The notes: a model not told the origin generated them from the sequence alone. A stretch of DNA of 64,000 nt from Thermohalobaculum sp951813525 (GCA_951813525.2 CATOTJ020000003.1:1-64000); one strand, 5' to 3'. Positions 1 through 10,011 are shown, counted from the first letter of the stretch. Made by a program: numbers and translations.

Positions 1-2
1 AT

Positions 3-1593
3 TGGCGCACTGTTACAAAGAGGGCCAATTGCCTGGCGATCTGTCTGTTGCACGCGCCGCGCAATCCGGCTCACGAATTGCGGTTGAGAGAGATCGGCAG
101 CCGAAGTTAACGACCACATCGAAGTTGTGCTGTCTCATGAAGTCTCGCCGGAACCCGGCGAAACCGATCGAACGCTCGCAACGGTTATGACGGCGCAGGC
201 TAAAGCGGCGGCGGCGAAACAACTGACAGCGGTCACAGCCGGTCTCGGTGCTGCCCAGATCAGCCCGAAGATCGAGATTGCACAATCAACGGCAGATCGA
301 ACCGGCGCCACATTTGCTGTCGAGGCCCCTGCCCGCATATTGGCGGCGACAACCGCTGGCGGCGCAGCAGCCGCAGCGCGAAGTGCCGCCGCGGCTGGAT
401 ACCCCGATGCGATCGCTCTGGACATTGGCGGCGGCGAGGCGAACGCCGCCCTGATCCGGCGCGGCAAGGCCCGCGTTTCGAACGAGACGGCGTTGGGGGC
501 CGCCATCATCAAGCTGCCCTCGATCGATGTTCGCCATCTTGGGCCAGGTCTGAATGCCGCCGTCACTGCGCCGCTGGATGGCGTGATCAAAGTCGGTCCG
601 GGTTGCGAGAAACCGGCTTGCGTCGGCGGCAGCGGTCATCTGCCAACGGTGATGGACGCATTGGCCGTGCTGCACCGTTTTCCAAGCGACCGGCTCGGCC
701 TCGATGTTTCGGCGGCAGATGCTGTGCTGGCAAGTTTCGGCAGTGCGCTTGGTATGGACAGGCACCGCGCAGCGGATGGAATTGTCCATGTCTATGCCGA
801 GGCGATTGCAGGTAATCTGCGAAACATCGCAGCACAAAAGAGCGAAGACACCGCGCAATTGGCCCTGGTGGTCGGGGGCGGTGCGGGTCCGCTTCTGGGA
901 TGTGCCATTGCCAAGAATTGCGGCGCCGGGCCGGTGATTGTCCCGCGCAACGCAGGCGTGCTCTCGGTTTTGGGCTGCCTTTCGTCCGGGAAGTCGGTGC
1001 AATTCGCAGCAGCCCTTGGTCAGACAGAAGGCGAGTTATCGGCCAGCGACATTGTCAATTGTGCCACCGGTCTGCGCGCCCGCGCCGATGCGTGGTTGGC
1101 GGATGAAGGCACCGGCGGCGAAATTGCGTTTCGGGTTGATGTTCGTTACCGGCGCACCGATTTTCGCACATCGCTGGAGGTCCCGGCGGAAGGATTGCAA
1201 GACAGCGATATTGCCGCCCTGGCTGCGAAGGCGGCTCAGGCCTATCAGCGCCGGTTCGGTCAACGGGCCGATCAACCGCTGGAATTCACGACCCTGCGGG
1301 CAATCGCGACCGCCGAGCCGGAAGTGGCCGCCCTGCCCGCCCAGTCCACGGGTGAAGCCGATCCGCGCCCGGCATTGTTGGAACAAACCCAAGCCCATTT
1401 TTCAGGCGGTTTCAGAACAACCTCGGTCTTCGACGCCGATAAACTGTCTGCGGGCAATCAGATCCCTGGCCCCGCTCTGATCGTTCAGGCGGATGCAACG
1501 ATTGCCGTTGTTCCCGGCTTTTCGGCCCGGGTTGATGCCCATCAGAACGTTGTGATGGAAGCCGATGCCAACGCTGCGGCAAGGCGGGCCTGA
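3..1593 (+). pseudogene. hydantoinase A-like protein, 5' end outside window, frameshifted
   Basis: The open frame 127-1593 encodes a 488-aa protein laid out like the HyuA/oxoprolinase ATPase-fold subunit. Upstream, a different frame (3-107) encodes the typical HyuA stretch CLAICLLHAPRNPAHE and hits a stop at 108-110, while the downstream frame has a stop at 85-87 and carries the next family motif (LSHEVSPEPGETDR). The two therefore belong to one gene broken by an apparent one-base insertion between about 88 and 107. The rest is degenerate: the family's DMGGTSTD is DIGGGEANA here, IGAGGGSI is LGPGLNAAV, and the PGPACYG region is altered, so ATP or metal binding looks lost. The 3' end lies 3 bp before the HyuB-like gene. 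It may be a pseudogene, a non-catalytic paralogue with one mutation, or a sequencing error in an intact gene. Confidence 0.6.
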
Positions 1594-1596
1594 TCG

Positions 1597-3810
1597 ATGA
1601 GCACATCCGGTAACAGCAAGCCTGCCTCGCTCGACGCGTTGCTTTCAGCCAATCGCGAAAGATTTGACCAACTTTACACACGTCAGATGCAGGGCGGCGC
1701 TGTGATCAAACCGCCCGCAGGTAATGCGTCGCCTGCGGCGCCATCGGCAGATCATTCCGACCCGCGGGCAGCGGCACCGGTCGCGGGCGCAGCGGACAGC
1801 GTGATCGCCGAGTTGAACAAGCAATTCGGGTTCGATTGGTCCGCCGAGATTGTCGAGCGCCGGGCCGTGGATGGCCGCGCAGTGGTGACTTGCGACCTGA
1901 AAGCCGGGGGCGATGTCCGGTCGGCGACCGGCAGCAGCCGGATCGACCAGGATCGCGGCGGCGATCAAGACGCCGCGTTCGACCGTGCGCACGCAAAGGC
2001 GTTGAAAAAAGCCGCAGAACAGATCGGGAGCGCGCCCGCTGCGACAACTGCAGACCGCAAGACCGATCCTGCAACTGCCGCACCGGTCGATGCCGCGACG
2101 ACAAATCGCTTTCGCGTCGCGGTGGCCAATGTGCGCAATGAAATGGCGACGGTTCTTGACCGCCTGACCGTCTCTCCGGCGCTTGCCGGGACAGGAGCGG
2201 CTGCGGCGATGATCATGGATGGCCGCGGGCAGATGATCTCGGGCCAGTCCGGCTCGTTTCTGGGGCACATGCTGGGGTCGCAGGGCCTCGGCTTCGCACC
2301 TGGCGATGTGGTGTTGCAGAGCGACCCGTACGCGTCAGCGGGCGCAACCGGCAATCTGCGCACCTGGCTGGTAATCGCGCCGGTCCACTCTGGCACGGAT
2401 CTGATCGGATTCGTGTCCATGCGCGGACAGATGACCGATGTCGGCGGAACGGCGCAGGGCGCCGGGGCGGCCGATGCAAGCTCGATTTTTGCCGAAGGCG
2501 TGCGCATTCCGCCGGTTAAGATCCACGAGGACGGAACGCTGAACGAAGGTGTCCTGGACTTGATCCTGGCCAACAGCCGCGCGCCCGAGTCGAACCGCAG
2601 CGATCTGATGGCGTTGATCGCCGCCTGCCGCGCCGGGGCAGCGCAATTGGCCCACCTTTGCAATCGGATGGGCAATGAAGTTTTCCATCGGGCCAGCGCC
2701 GGATTGCGCCAGCAAACCAAAGATGCGTTTCGCAAGCTGATTACCGCTTTTGTGCCGGAAGAGCCGCAATCCTTCGAAGACGTTGTGGACGATGACGGTT
2801 GCGGAAACGGCCCGTTCAGCTTGCGTTTGACTGTATGGCGCGAAGACGATCACGCCTATTTCGATTGGACCGGCACGTCCGCGCAGGCGCCCGGCCCGGT
2901 GAACTTTTTCCTGCATGTCGGATCGGCGAAGATGTTTGTCGGACAATACCTTACGCGCCATCTGGGGCCCGGTGCCGTTTCCGATGACGGGTTTTACGAT
3001 CTGATCCACGTGACATTGCCGCCGGGGACATTGCTGAAGCCTAACGACCCCGCAGCGCTGGGGCACGGCGATCATACCCGCGACCGCCAGTTGGAGGTTT
3101 TATCGGCTGCAACAGGACGGCATCTGCCGCGGCAACTTGAGGCTGCCGGATCAGGCGCGACACCTGTTTTCATCTATTCTGGCAACGGCTTTCGGCTGTC
3201 CGATCCGGTCCATGGCGGCGCGCCAGCGTCCCCCAACGGCGATGGCCGTGACGGGCGAGGAGGGGCAGAGGGCCCAGCGACCGGGTCTTTCGAGGATCTG
3301 GAGGCCGACTATCCGGTGCTGATCGAGGCACATCGCAGCGTCGCCGATACCGGCGGTGCCGGGATGCATCGCGGTGGGAACGCAACCGAAAAGATCTACC
3401 GCCTTTTGGAGGCAGGTCATGTGTCGATCCACGACGACCGGCATGCATCGCGCCCCTGGGGCGTGAACGGCGGGAAACCCGGCGCGCGCTCGAAAAAATG
3501 GATCGAACGGGCCGATGGCGGGCGCGAAGCGCTGCCCTCGAAAGTCGAAGGATTAGCCGTGCAACCGGGCGATCGCGTCATTTTCCGCACTGCGGGTGGC
3601 GGCGGTTGCGGCGATCCAAGATCCCGTGATCCGGAACTGGTTCGGCAAGAGGTCGCCAGTGGACTTCTCAGCGTCGAGGCCGCGGCAAACGGGTACGGCG
3701 TCGTCGTGGACCGCAAGACGTTAAAGATGGACCAACGCGCGACCGAGGAACTGCGCGGCGGCCCGATGCGCGACGCCAAAACACCAAGATTGTTTGACCG
3801 AGGCGAATAG
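1597..3810 (+). CDS. hydantoinase B/oxoprolinase-like protein with N-terminal extension
   Basis: A 737-aa protein, longer than typical HyuB subunits (about 520-590 aa). Residues from about 170 to the end follow the HyuB fold and end with the glycine-rich GGGGCGDPR turn. The family's metal-site motifs are missing: where the second HyuB in this window has NDPYSGGQHLQD, this protein has SDPYASAGATGNLRT, and the HH-x-DLGG motif is RGQMTDVGG. The first 170 residues are extra: Ala/Pro-rich linkers around a segment (about 68-145) with the pattern LNKQFGFDW ... AHAKALKKAAEQIG, which recalls Rad52-type annealing domains; that resemblance is by eye only. It starts 3 bp after the HyuA-like frame, so the two are probably co-transcribed. 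It is probably not a canonical hydantoinase or carboxylase subunit. Confidence 0.7.
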   Translation: MSTSGNSKPASLDALLSANRERFDQLYTRQMQGGAVIKPPAGNASPAAPSADHSDPRAAAPVAGAADSVIAELNKQFGFDWSAEIVERRAVDGRAVVTCDLKAGGDVRSATGSSRIDQDRGGDQDAAFDRAHAKALKKAAEQIGSAPAATTADRKTDPATAAPVDAATTNRFRVAVANVRNEMATVLDRLTVSPALAGTGAAAAMIMDGRGQMISGQSGSFLGHMLGSQGLGFAPGDVVLQSDPYASAGATGNLRTWLVIAPVHSGTDLIGFVSMRGQMTDVGGTAQGAGAADASSIFAEGVRIPPVKIHEDGTLNEGVLDLILANSRAPESNRSDLMALIAACRAGAAQLAHLCNRMGNEVFHRASAGLRQQTKDAFRKLITAFVPEEPQSFEDVVDDDGCGNGPFSLRLTVWREDDHAYFDWTGTSAQAPGPVNFFLHVGSAKMFVGQYLTRHLGPGAVSDDGFYDLIHVTLPPGTLLKPNDPAALGHGDHTRDRQLEVLSAATGRHLPRQLEAAGSGATPVFIYSGNGFRLSDPVHGGAPASPNGDGRDGRGGAEGPATGSFEDLEADYPVLIEAHRSVADTGGAGMHRGGNATEKIYRLLEAGHVSIHDDRHASRPWGVNGGKPGARSKKWIERADGGREALPSKVEGLAVQPGDRVIFRTAGGGGCGDPRSRDPELVRQEVASGLLSVEAAANGYGVVVDRKTLKMDQRATEELRGGPMRDAKTPRLFDRGE

Positions 3811-3855
3811 GCTTAGGATCGAACGCTAAACAAAGACCAGGGACGGGACACAAGC

Positions 3856-6672
3856 ATGTTGGAAGTCTGGATTGGGGTCGTTTTCACGGCGATTGTTATC
3901 ATCGCCGTTCTTTATGTGATTTCCATCTGGGTCTATAAACGGGCCCCGGCAAATATGGGTTTCATTCGAACGGGCTGGGGGGGCACACGGGTCTGCCTGG
4001 GCCGGGGTGCGATGGTGCTGCCGGTTTTCCACGAAGTAACGTGGATCTCGCTGGAGACGATGAAGCTGGTCGTCAACCGCTCTCGCGAACAAGCCGTTCT
4101 AACTGCTGACAAAATTCGCATCGACGTCGTGACGGAAATGTACACGCATGTGGGCCATTCGGAAGAATCCTTGCTGATCGCGTCCCGGTCCCTGGGAGAG
4201 AAAACCTTCGACCCAGACGCCGTTCGCAGCCTGCTGGAGGCCAAGGTCGTCGGTGCCATTCGGTCCTATGCCGCCACCAAAACGCTGTCCGAGTTGCATG
4301 AGGATCGCAACGGATTTGGGCGTGCGATCGAAGAGGCAGTCGTCGAGAGCTTCAAGGCAAACGGCCTGGAACTGGAAGAAGTGACCATCGTGTCGCTGGA
4401 GCAGTCGGCGAAAGAATTCTTCAACGCCAACAACATCTTCGATGCCGAAGGTTTGAAAATCATCACCGAGATAACGTCGGACGCCAAACGAAAGGTCCAC
4501 GATACCGAAAAGAAGACCACCGTCGCGATCCGTCAGAAGGATCTGGACACCCAGTTGGAACTGCTGGAGATCGAACGCAAGGAAGCCTTCGCCCAGGCCG
4601 CCCAGGACAAGGACGTGGCGAACGAGCAGGCCCAGCAACTGGGCGAGAAGCAAATCTTCCTGTTGGACCGGCGCCGTGCGGTCGAGGAACAGGAACTTGC
4701 CAACGAGGTGGAACTGGAGCGCCAGCGCACCGATCGCGAGCTTGCTGTCACCGAGGAAGCAAAGAAGCGCGAACAGGCTGAAATACGCCGCCATTTGGCC
4801 GTCGAGGCCGAGGAACGGGAAAAACAGATCGCCCTGATCGAGAAGTCCCGCGAGGAAGAGCTGGCCAATATTCATCGAAACCTGGCGCTGGAACAGGCCG
4901 AGAAAGACCGTCAGATCGCGATGATCGAAAAGGCCAAGCAGGAAGAACTGGCCGATATCGACCGCGACCTGCGCCGCGCACAGGCCGAAAAGGCCCGCGA
5001 TATCGAGCTGGCGACCAAGGAACGCGAACGCCGCGAAGCGGAAATCGCGCTGGAAACCGAAGTTCAGGCTGCCGAAGAGGCAGCGCGCGATGCCCGCAAC
5101 AAGGTCGCCGAAGAAATTACAATCAAAATACGCCAGCGCGCCTTGGAGAACCGCAAAACCGAGTTGGGGATCGAGCAGGACGAAGCGATTTCAGTTGCGC
5201 AGCAGGAAAAGGCTGTCGCTGAGGAAAAGGCCCGGACATTGGCCGAGAAACAACGCATCCTGCTGGAGCACCGCAGGGAGGTTGAGCTGGAAGAAATCGC
5301 GAACGAGCGGTCGATTGATGAGGCACGCATTCAGAAAGAGGCTGAAATCATTGGCATTTCGGCGGCGCGCGAGACGGCTGAGATCCGTAAGCAGCTTACC
5401 CGCGAGGCCGAAGAGCGCGACCGCGATATCGCCCTTGTCGGCAAGGCCGAGGAGTTGGAGAAGGCCGAGATACGCCGCCACCTGGCCCGCGAAGCCGAGG
5501 AACGCGATCGGGAAATCGCCCTGGTCGCCAAAGAAGAAGAGCTGCGCAAGGCCGAGGTTTCCCAACGCGCCGCGGTCGAGTTAGAGGCGAAAGAGACCGA
5601 AATTCGCGTGATTGCCAAGGAGCAAGAACGCGAAAAGGCCGATATTCTGCGCTATCAGGCCCGCGAGATGCAGGAGCGCGAGCGCGAAATTGCTCTGGTC
5701 AACAAGACGGTCGAATTGGAGCAGGTCGAAATCGAGCACCTGAAGGTCACGGCCGCGCGGGCGAAAGCAGACCGCGAGGTCCATTCGGTTCGCGCCGTTG
5801 CAGATGCCGAGCAGGACCGCGCGGTCGCGCTGATCGCGGCGGAGAAGGATGCGAACACAAAGAAGATCTCCGAGCAGACCGCCGCCGAGGTTGCGTCGCT
5901 GCACATGGTCTCGGACGCCGAGGCGCGCAAAGACAGTGCTGTTCGCGAGTCGGAAGCCATTGTCACCCGTGCCAAAGCCAACAGCGAGGCACAGCGCATA
6001 TCCGCCGACGGTATCAAGGAGGAGGCCGCTGCGCGTGGACGTGCCGAGGCCGAGGTCGAAGGCCTGCGCGTTGCCAACACCCAGGCGATGCTGGAAGCCG
6101 AAGCCACCGGGATCGAGGCCAAGGCCGAGGCATTGGCCAAGTACAACGAAGCCGCCATGTTCCTGGAACTGGCCAAGTTGCATATCGAAGCCGAGCGCGA
6201 TGTTCACATCGATCAGGCGAAAGCGATGGGCACCGCTCTGTCGGGCGCCCAGATCCGCATGTTTGGCGGCGACGACGGCACCGTCAACACGATAAGGGGC
6301 ATGTTCACATCGGGCTTTTCGATGGGCGAACTGCTTGAAGGCGTTGCAGAATCTCTGCCCGCCGGTATCCGTGAGCGTTTTGCATCCAACGGCATTCGCG
6401 GCATCTGGGGCACCCCTGGGCGCAGCGGTCAGTTTGTCGAAATGGCGGGCCAATTGGCCCAGATGGTGCGCGATAACTTCAGCACGAAGAAATCCCGTGA
6501 AGTGCCATTTAGCGAGGCGCTGACCATTCTGGAGGCGAGCGCCGAGGGCAATGAGGCGCAGGAACAGGCGCTTAATTTGCTGAAAAACGCCAACGAGGAC
6601 GGCGTCTTCGACAATGTGCCGTTCGAGACCGTCTGGTCGCTGTTGCAGGCAACTGCCAAGGCCACCGACTGA
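3856..6672 (+). CDS. large flotillin-like SPFH/band 7 membrane protein
   Basis: A 938-aa protein with one N-terminal membrane segment (about residues 5-27), an SPFH/band 7 domain (about 30-200, including VLTADKIRIDVVTEMY) and a very long charged coiled coil (about 215-790), followed by a flotillin-type C-terminus (about 800-850, GTALSGAQIRMFGGDDG, then GMFTSGFSMGELLEG). Flotillins scaffold ordered membrane microdomains. The coiled coil is built from units like AEIRRHLAREAEERDREIAL and contains a longer duplication: the segment starting GEKQIFLLDRRRAVEEQE recurs about 200 residues later as AEKQRILLEHRREVELEE. Most flotillins are much shorter. The PotA-type ATPase gene begins 16 bp downstream, so the two are likely co-transcribed. 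Confidence 0.85.
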   Translation: MLEVWIGVVFTAIVIIAVLYVISIWVYKRAPANMGFIRTGWGGTRVCLGRGAMVLPVFHEVTWISLETMKLVVNRSREQAVLTADKIRIDVVTEMYTHVGHSEESLLIASRSLGEKTFDPDAVRSLLEAKVVGAIRSYAATKTLSELHEDRNGFGRAIEEAVVESFKANGLELEEVTIVSLEQSAKEFFNANNIFDAEGLKIITEITSDAKRKVHDTEKKTTVAIRQKDLDTQLELLEIERKEAFAQAAQDKDVANEQAQQLGEKQIFLLDRRRAVEEQELANEVELERQRTDRELAVTEEAKKREQAEIRRHLAVEAEEREKQIALIEKSREEELANIHRNLALEQAEKDRQIAMIEKAKQEELADIDRDLRRAQAEKARDIELATKERERREAEIALETEVQAAEEAARDARNKVAEEITIKIRQRALENRKTELGIEQDEAISVAQQEKAVAEEKARTLAEKQRILLEHRREVELEEIANERSIDEARIQKEAEIIGISAARETAEIRKQLTREAEERDRDIALVGKAEELEKAEIRRHLAREAEERDREIALVAKEEELRKAEVSQRAAVELEAKETEIRVIAKEQEREKADILRYQAREMQEREREIALVNKTVELEQVEIEHLKVTAARAKADREVHSVRAVADAEQDRAVALIAAEKDANTKKISEQTAAEVASLHMVSDAEARKDSAVRESEAIVTRAKANSEAQRISADGIKEEAAARGRAEAEVEGLRVANTQAMLEAEATGIEAKAEALAKYNEAAMFLELAKLHIEAERDVHIDQAKAMGTALSGAQIRMFGGDDGTVNTIRGMFTSGFSMGELLEGVAESLPAGIRERFASNGIRGIWGTPGRSGQFVEMAGQLAQMVRDNFSTKKSREVPFSEALTILEASAEGNEAQEQALNLLKNANEDGVFDNVPFETVWSLLQATAKATD

Positions 6673-6688
6673 TCAGGAGCGCGGGGCG

Positions 6689-7777
6689 ATGGCCGATCTG
6701 GACGTCGTCTTAACGGGCGTCAACAAAATCTACCCGGGCGGCGTTCACGCGGTCATCGACTTCAATGCCGAGATCGAGCACGGCGAATTCGTCGCCATGC
6801 TGGGGCCGTCGGGCTGCGGAAAAACAACAACATTACGCATGATCGGCGGGTTGGAAGAGACGACGACCGGCACGATTTGGATCCAGGGAGAGGACGTCAC
6901 CGACCTGCCGCCCAAGGACCGGGACACGTCGATGATGTTCCAGTCCTTTGCGCTGTTTCCGCATCGCAACGTTTTCCAAAACGTTGAATTCAGCCTAAAA
7001 ATGCAGGGTCAGCCGTCGGAAATCAGGGCGCCGAAGGTCTGGGAGATGATCGACATGGTCGGCCTGAAGGAGTTTGCAACGCGCAAACCCGCCGAGCTTT
7101 CGGGCGGTCAGCAGCAGCGTGTTGCGCTGGCCCGCGCATTGATTTCGAACCCGACGCTGTTGCTGTTGGACGAACCGCTTGGCGCGTTGGATTTTTCCCT
7201 GCGCCAGACGATGATGATCGAGTTGAAGCGCATTCAGCGCGATCTGGGCATGACGTTTATCATGGTCACGCACTCGCAGCAGGAAGCGATGGCGATGGCC
7301 GACAAGGTCATCGTCATGTCCGATGCCCGCGTGCAGCAGATCGGCACGTCGCGCCAGATCGCAGAGTCGCCAAAGACCAAGTTTGTGGCGCAATTCATTG
7401 GAAACAATAATCTTTTCAGCGGAACCGTGAAGTCGAAGAGTGGCTCGATCGTGTTTGTCGAAGCTGGGCAGCACTTTTATTATGTCCGCGTCCCCGAGGG
7501 GTACCGCCATATCGATATCGGCACGCAAGTCGATTTTTCGGTCCGGGCCGATCTGATGCATACCGGCGAACATCCGGACATGGCCAACAGCGTTGAGGGC
7601 GTCTACGTCAACACCGAGTTTCTGGGCACCCTGGAGACGGACGTCTTCGAAATTGCGCCTGGCCACTATGTTTCGGTCGAACAACACCGAAAGGTCGAAA
7701 AGCGTGAACGCCGGATGGGTGAGCGCCAGATCATAAGCTGGCCCGCCGAGGCGGGAACGCTGCTGGAAGAGATTTAG
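6689..7777 (+). CDS. ABC transporter ATP-binding protein, spermidine/putrescine (PotA) type
   Basis: A 362-aa ATPase with Walker A GPSGCGKTT, Q-loop region MMFQSFALFPHRN, signature LSGGQQQRVALARAL, Walker B LLLLDEPLGALD and switch His in VTHSQQEAMAMAD, followed by a C-terminal TOBE-like regulatory domain. The start at 6689 was chosen over an upstream in-frame codon because it follows AGGAGCG and gives the family N-terminus. It should energise uptake with the PotC- and PotB-type permeases encoded convergently just downstream, since no other permeases of this class are in the window. Its placement on the flotillin strand rather than in the permease operon is unusual. Confidence 0.9.
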   Translation: MADLDVVLTGVNKIYPGGVHAVIDFNAEIEHGEFVAMLGPSGCGKTTTLRMIGGLEETTTGTIWIQGEDVTDLPPKDRDTSMMFQSFALFPHRNVFQNVEFSLKMQGQPSEIRAPKVWEMIDMVGLKEFATRKPAELSGGQQQRVALARALISNPTLLLLDEPLGALDFSLRQTMMIELKRIQRDLGMTFIMVTHSQQEAMAMADKVIVMSDARVQQIGTSRQIAESPKTKFVAQFIGNNNLFSGTVKSKSGSIVFVEAGQHFYYVRVPEGYRHIDIGTQVDFSVRADLMHTGEHPDMANSVEGVYVNTEFLGTLETDVFEIAPGHYVSVEQHRKVEKRERRMGERQIISWPAEAGTLLEEI

Positions 7778-7927
7778 CGCGCGCCGGTTTTGCGAGATTC
7801 TTAGAGATCCTTATAGGCGATCTGCCTGAGAACCTGATTGAAGACAAAAACGTTCTCGAGAATCCCGAAGGATATCCGCGTAAACGATCCGAATATCTTG
7901 GGTGATCTTGGGCGAGTTTCCCCCGCG

Positions 7928-8755
7928 CTATTGCGACCGTTTGATCAGCGCGGTGTAGACCAACAGAAAGACGCCGATCATCATCAGCGAGAAGATCGTC
8001 GACGCCGTACCGAGAGCGAAGAGCGTCGGGCGGATGCGCTGGGTCATCGAGGCGTTGATGTCCAGCGGCAGCGTGTTGTATTCGCCCGCCAGCAAGGTCG
8101 TGCGGGCAAACTCGTCATAGCTGAGCGTAAATCCGAACAGCCCGGCAGCGACGATCCCGGGCAGGATCAGCGGCAGTGTCACTTCCTTGAACACGGTCCA
8201 TTCGTTGGCGCCCATGTCGCGGGCGGCCTCCTCAAGGCTGCTGTCGAAGCGGTTGAAGACAGCCATCATGACCAGGAACCCGAAAGGCAGCGCCCAGACC
8301 ACGTGCACGGCCAGCGCCGAAGTGTACCAGCTGGGGGACAGGCCAAGCTGACGCATCAGGGTCGCCAGGCCAAGGCTGAGGAGAATTCCGGGCACCATCA
8401 GCCCGGCCAGGATGGTGTAGAAGAGGACACCGGAAAACCGAAACTTTTTGCGGAACGCCATGGCCAGCATCGTCGAAAACAGCGCGGTGATGACCATGAC
8501 CATCAGCGCGAGCATGATCGAGCGGCCCATTGCGCCCTGAAGATCGCCGACGGTCGATGGCTCGATCAGTTTTTGCCACCAGTGCAGGCTCCACCCGCGC
8601 ATCGGAAAGCTGGTCCCGCCCCGCGGACCCTGAAAGGACAGGATGAACATCGCGATCATCGGGCCGTAGATGAACAGCAGGAAGACGAAGAAATAGACGC
8701 TGAAGCCCGCGGTCACGCGGGCCTTGCGGCGGCGTTCGGGCGTCCAGCGGCGCAC
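7928..8755 (-). CDS. ABC transporter permease, PotC type
   Basis: A 275-aa inner-membrane permease with about six hydrophobic segments (the first being FSVYFFVFLLFIYGPMIAMF) and the cytoplasmic EAA loop EEAARDMGANEWTVFKEV that docks with the ATPase. Length and order match PotC, the second permease of polyamine-type importers. It lies 2 bp downstream of the PotB-type gene, so the two form an operon. The 150 bp between its end and the convergent ATPase gene hold no recognisable gene. Confidence 0.9.
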   Translation of the reverse strand: MRRWTPERRRKARVTAGFSVYFFVFLLFIYGPMIAMFILSFQGPRGGTSFPMRGWSLHWWQKLIEPSTVGDLQGAMGRSIMLALMVMVITALFSTMLAMAFRKKFRFSGVLFYTILAGLMVPGILLSLGLATLMRQLGLSPSWYTSALAVHVVWALPFGFLVMMAVFNRFDSSLEEAARDMGANEWTVFKEVTLPLILPGIVAAGLFGFTLSYDEFARTTLLAGEYNTLPLDINASMTQRIRPTLFALGTASTIFSLMMIGVFLLVYTALIKRSQ

Positions 8756-8757
8756 TG

Positions 8758-9738
8758 CTAAAGCTCCTTCCTGATGTCGACCAGGCGCAGGATCACGATG
8801 ATCCCGATCACCATGGCAATCATCAGCATCAAAGCGTTAACGGCCGCAAAGGGATAATTTGCGATACCGTAATAGTTCAGGATCACGGTGCCTGCCGTGG
8901 ACGTCTTGCCACCATAGACGACGACGGCGGTTGCAAATTCGCCCATCAGCATCACGAACAGGAAAATCATGCCGATTGCTACGCCCGGCAGCGACATGGG
9001 CGCGATAATTTCGCGGAAGATCTGGAACGGGGTCGCGCCCATATCGGTCGCCGCCTCGATCGTGTCCTTGGGGATTTTGGCCAGCGAGAAGAAGATCGGG
9101 CCGATGCACAGGACCACATAGATCTGAACCAGCGCCAGCACATAGCCGAATTCGGAATAGAACAGAAAGTTCGCCGGTTTGTCCAAGATGCCCGATCCGA
9201 CCAGCGCCTGATTGATCAGGCCGCGCCGCCCCAGCATGGGCAACCACGCGACCGCCCGGATCAGATAGCTGGTCCAAAACGGAACCATGCACAGCAGAAA
9301 CAAGGCCAACTGCCATTTGAACGCCGTCACCCGCATCGCCAGGAAGTAGGCGATCGGATAGCCGACCAGCAGGCTGAGCGCCATGACCAGCAGCGTGTAA
9401 TAGATGGTGCTGCCCAAGGTCGTGACGAAGACGCTGGGCTTGAGGAACCGCTTGGCTTCGGGGTCGAAGAAGCCTTCGACACTGAAATACTCGCCATAGT
9501 TCGAAAGCGAGAAATCCGGTCGCATACCCTGCGGCGTCTGCGACCAGAAGCTGAAGACAATGATCGATGCCAGCGGGACCACCAGAAAGAGGATCAACCA
9601 CAAGGCAGCCGGAGCGACCAGCCAGCGGGTTGCAAACCCTTCCTCTTCCCGGATCACGTCGGCGCGCACGGCGGCTGGATCAGGCGTCGGCTGACGCCCG
9701 ATCAGGCCGGGATGGTGATCTTCGGACTGATCTTTCAT
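8758..9738 (-). CDS. ABC transporter permease, PotB type
   Basis: A 326-aa inner-membrane permease. A hydrophilic N-terminus of about 40 residues precedes the first membrane span (APAALWLILFLVVPLASII), and the EAA loop is EAATDMGATPFQIFREIIAP. It pairs with the PotC-type protein encoded 2 bp downstream. The substrate may be a polyamine, or another small cation or opine of the same transporter class; sequence alone does not decide. The 273 bp upstream, to the divergent 10012 gene, show no further gene and probably hold its promoter. Confidence 0.9.
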   Translation of the reverse strand: MKDQSEDHHPGLIGRQPTPDPAAVRADVIREEEGFATRWLVAPAALWLILFLVVPLASIIVFSFWSQTPQGMRPDFSLSNYGEYFSVEGFFDPEAKRFLKPSVFVTTLGSTIYYTLLVMALSLLVGYPIAYFLAMRVTAFKWQLALFLLCMVPFWTSYLIRAVAWLPMLGRRGLINQALVGSGILDKPANFLFYSEFGYVLALVQIYVVLCIGPIFFSLAKIPKDTIEAATDMGATPFQIFREIIAPMSLPGVAIGMIFLFVMLMGEFATAVVVYGGKTSTAGTVILNYYGIANYPFAAVNALMLMIAMVIGIIVILRLVDIRKEL

Positions 9739-10011
9739 TGGCCCCGTTCGGATCCGCGGGTTGCGTTTGTGGTCCGCGATGCCTCACTCTTTCACAGGAA
9801 ATCAGGGAAGGGAACAGAAGGCTGGCCAAGCCATTGTCCGGGGCTTGGGGACGTCGGCGAGCTGCGCTGACTGTGACCCGTGCCGGAAGCGCGTGGAAGC
9901 GGTTTGCCGGGGCCAGCCGTGACCGGAATCGCTGTTGAGATATTACTGGTTTCGGAACAGGGCGTTGCCCGCCACGATGGCGGGGGGCGCAAGAGAAGGG
10001 GAGTTTCAGGC

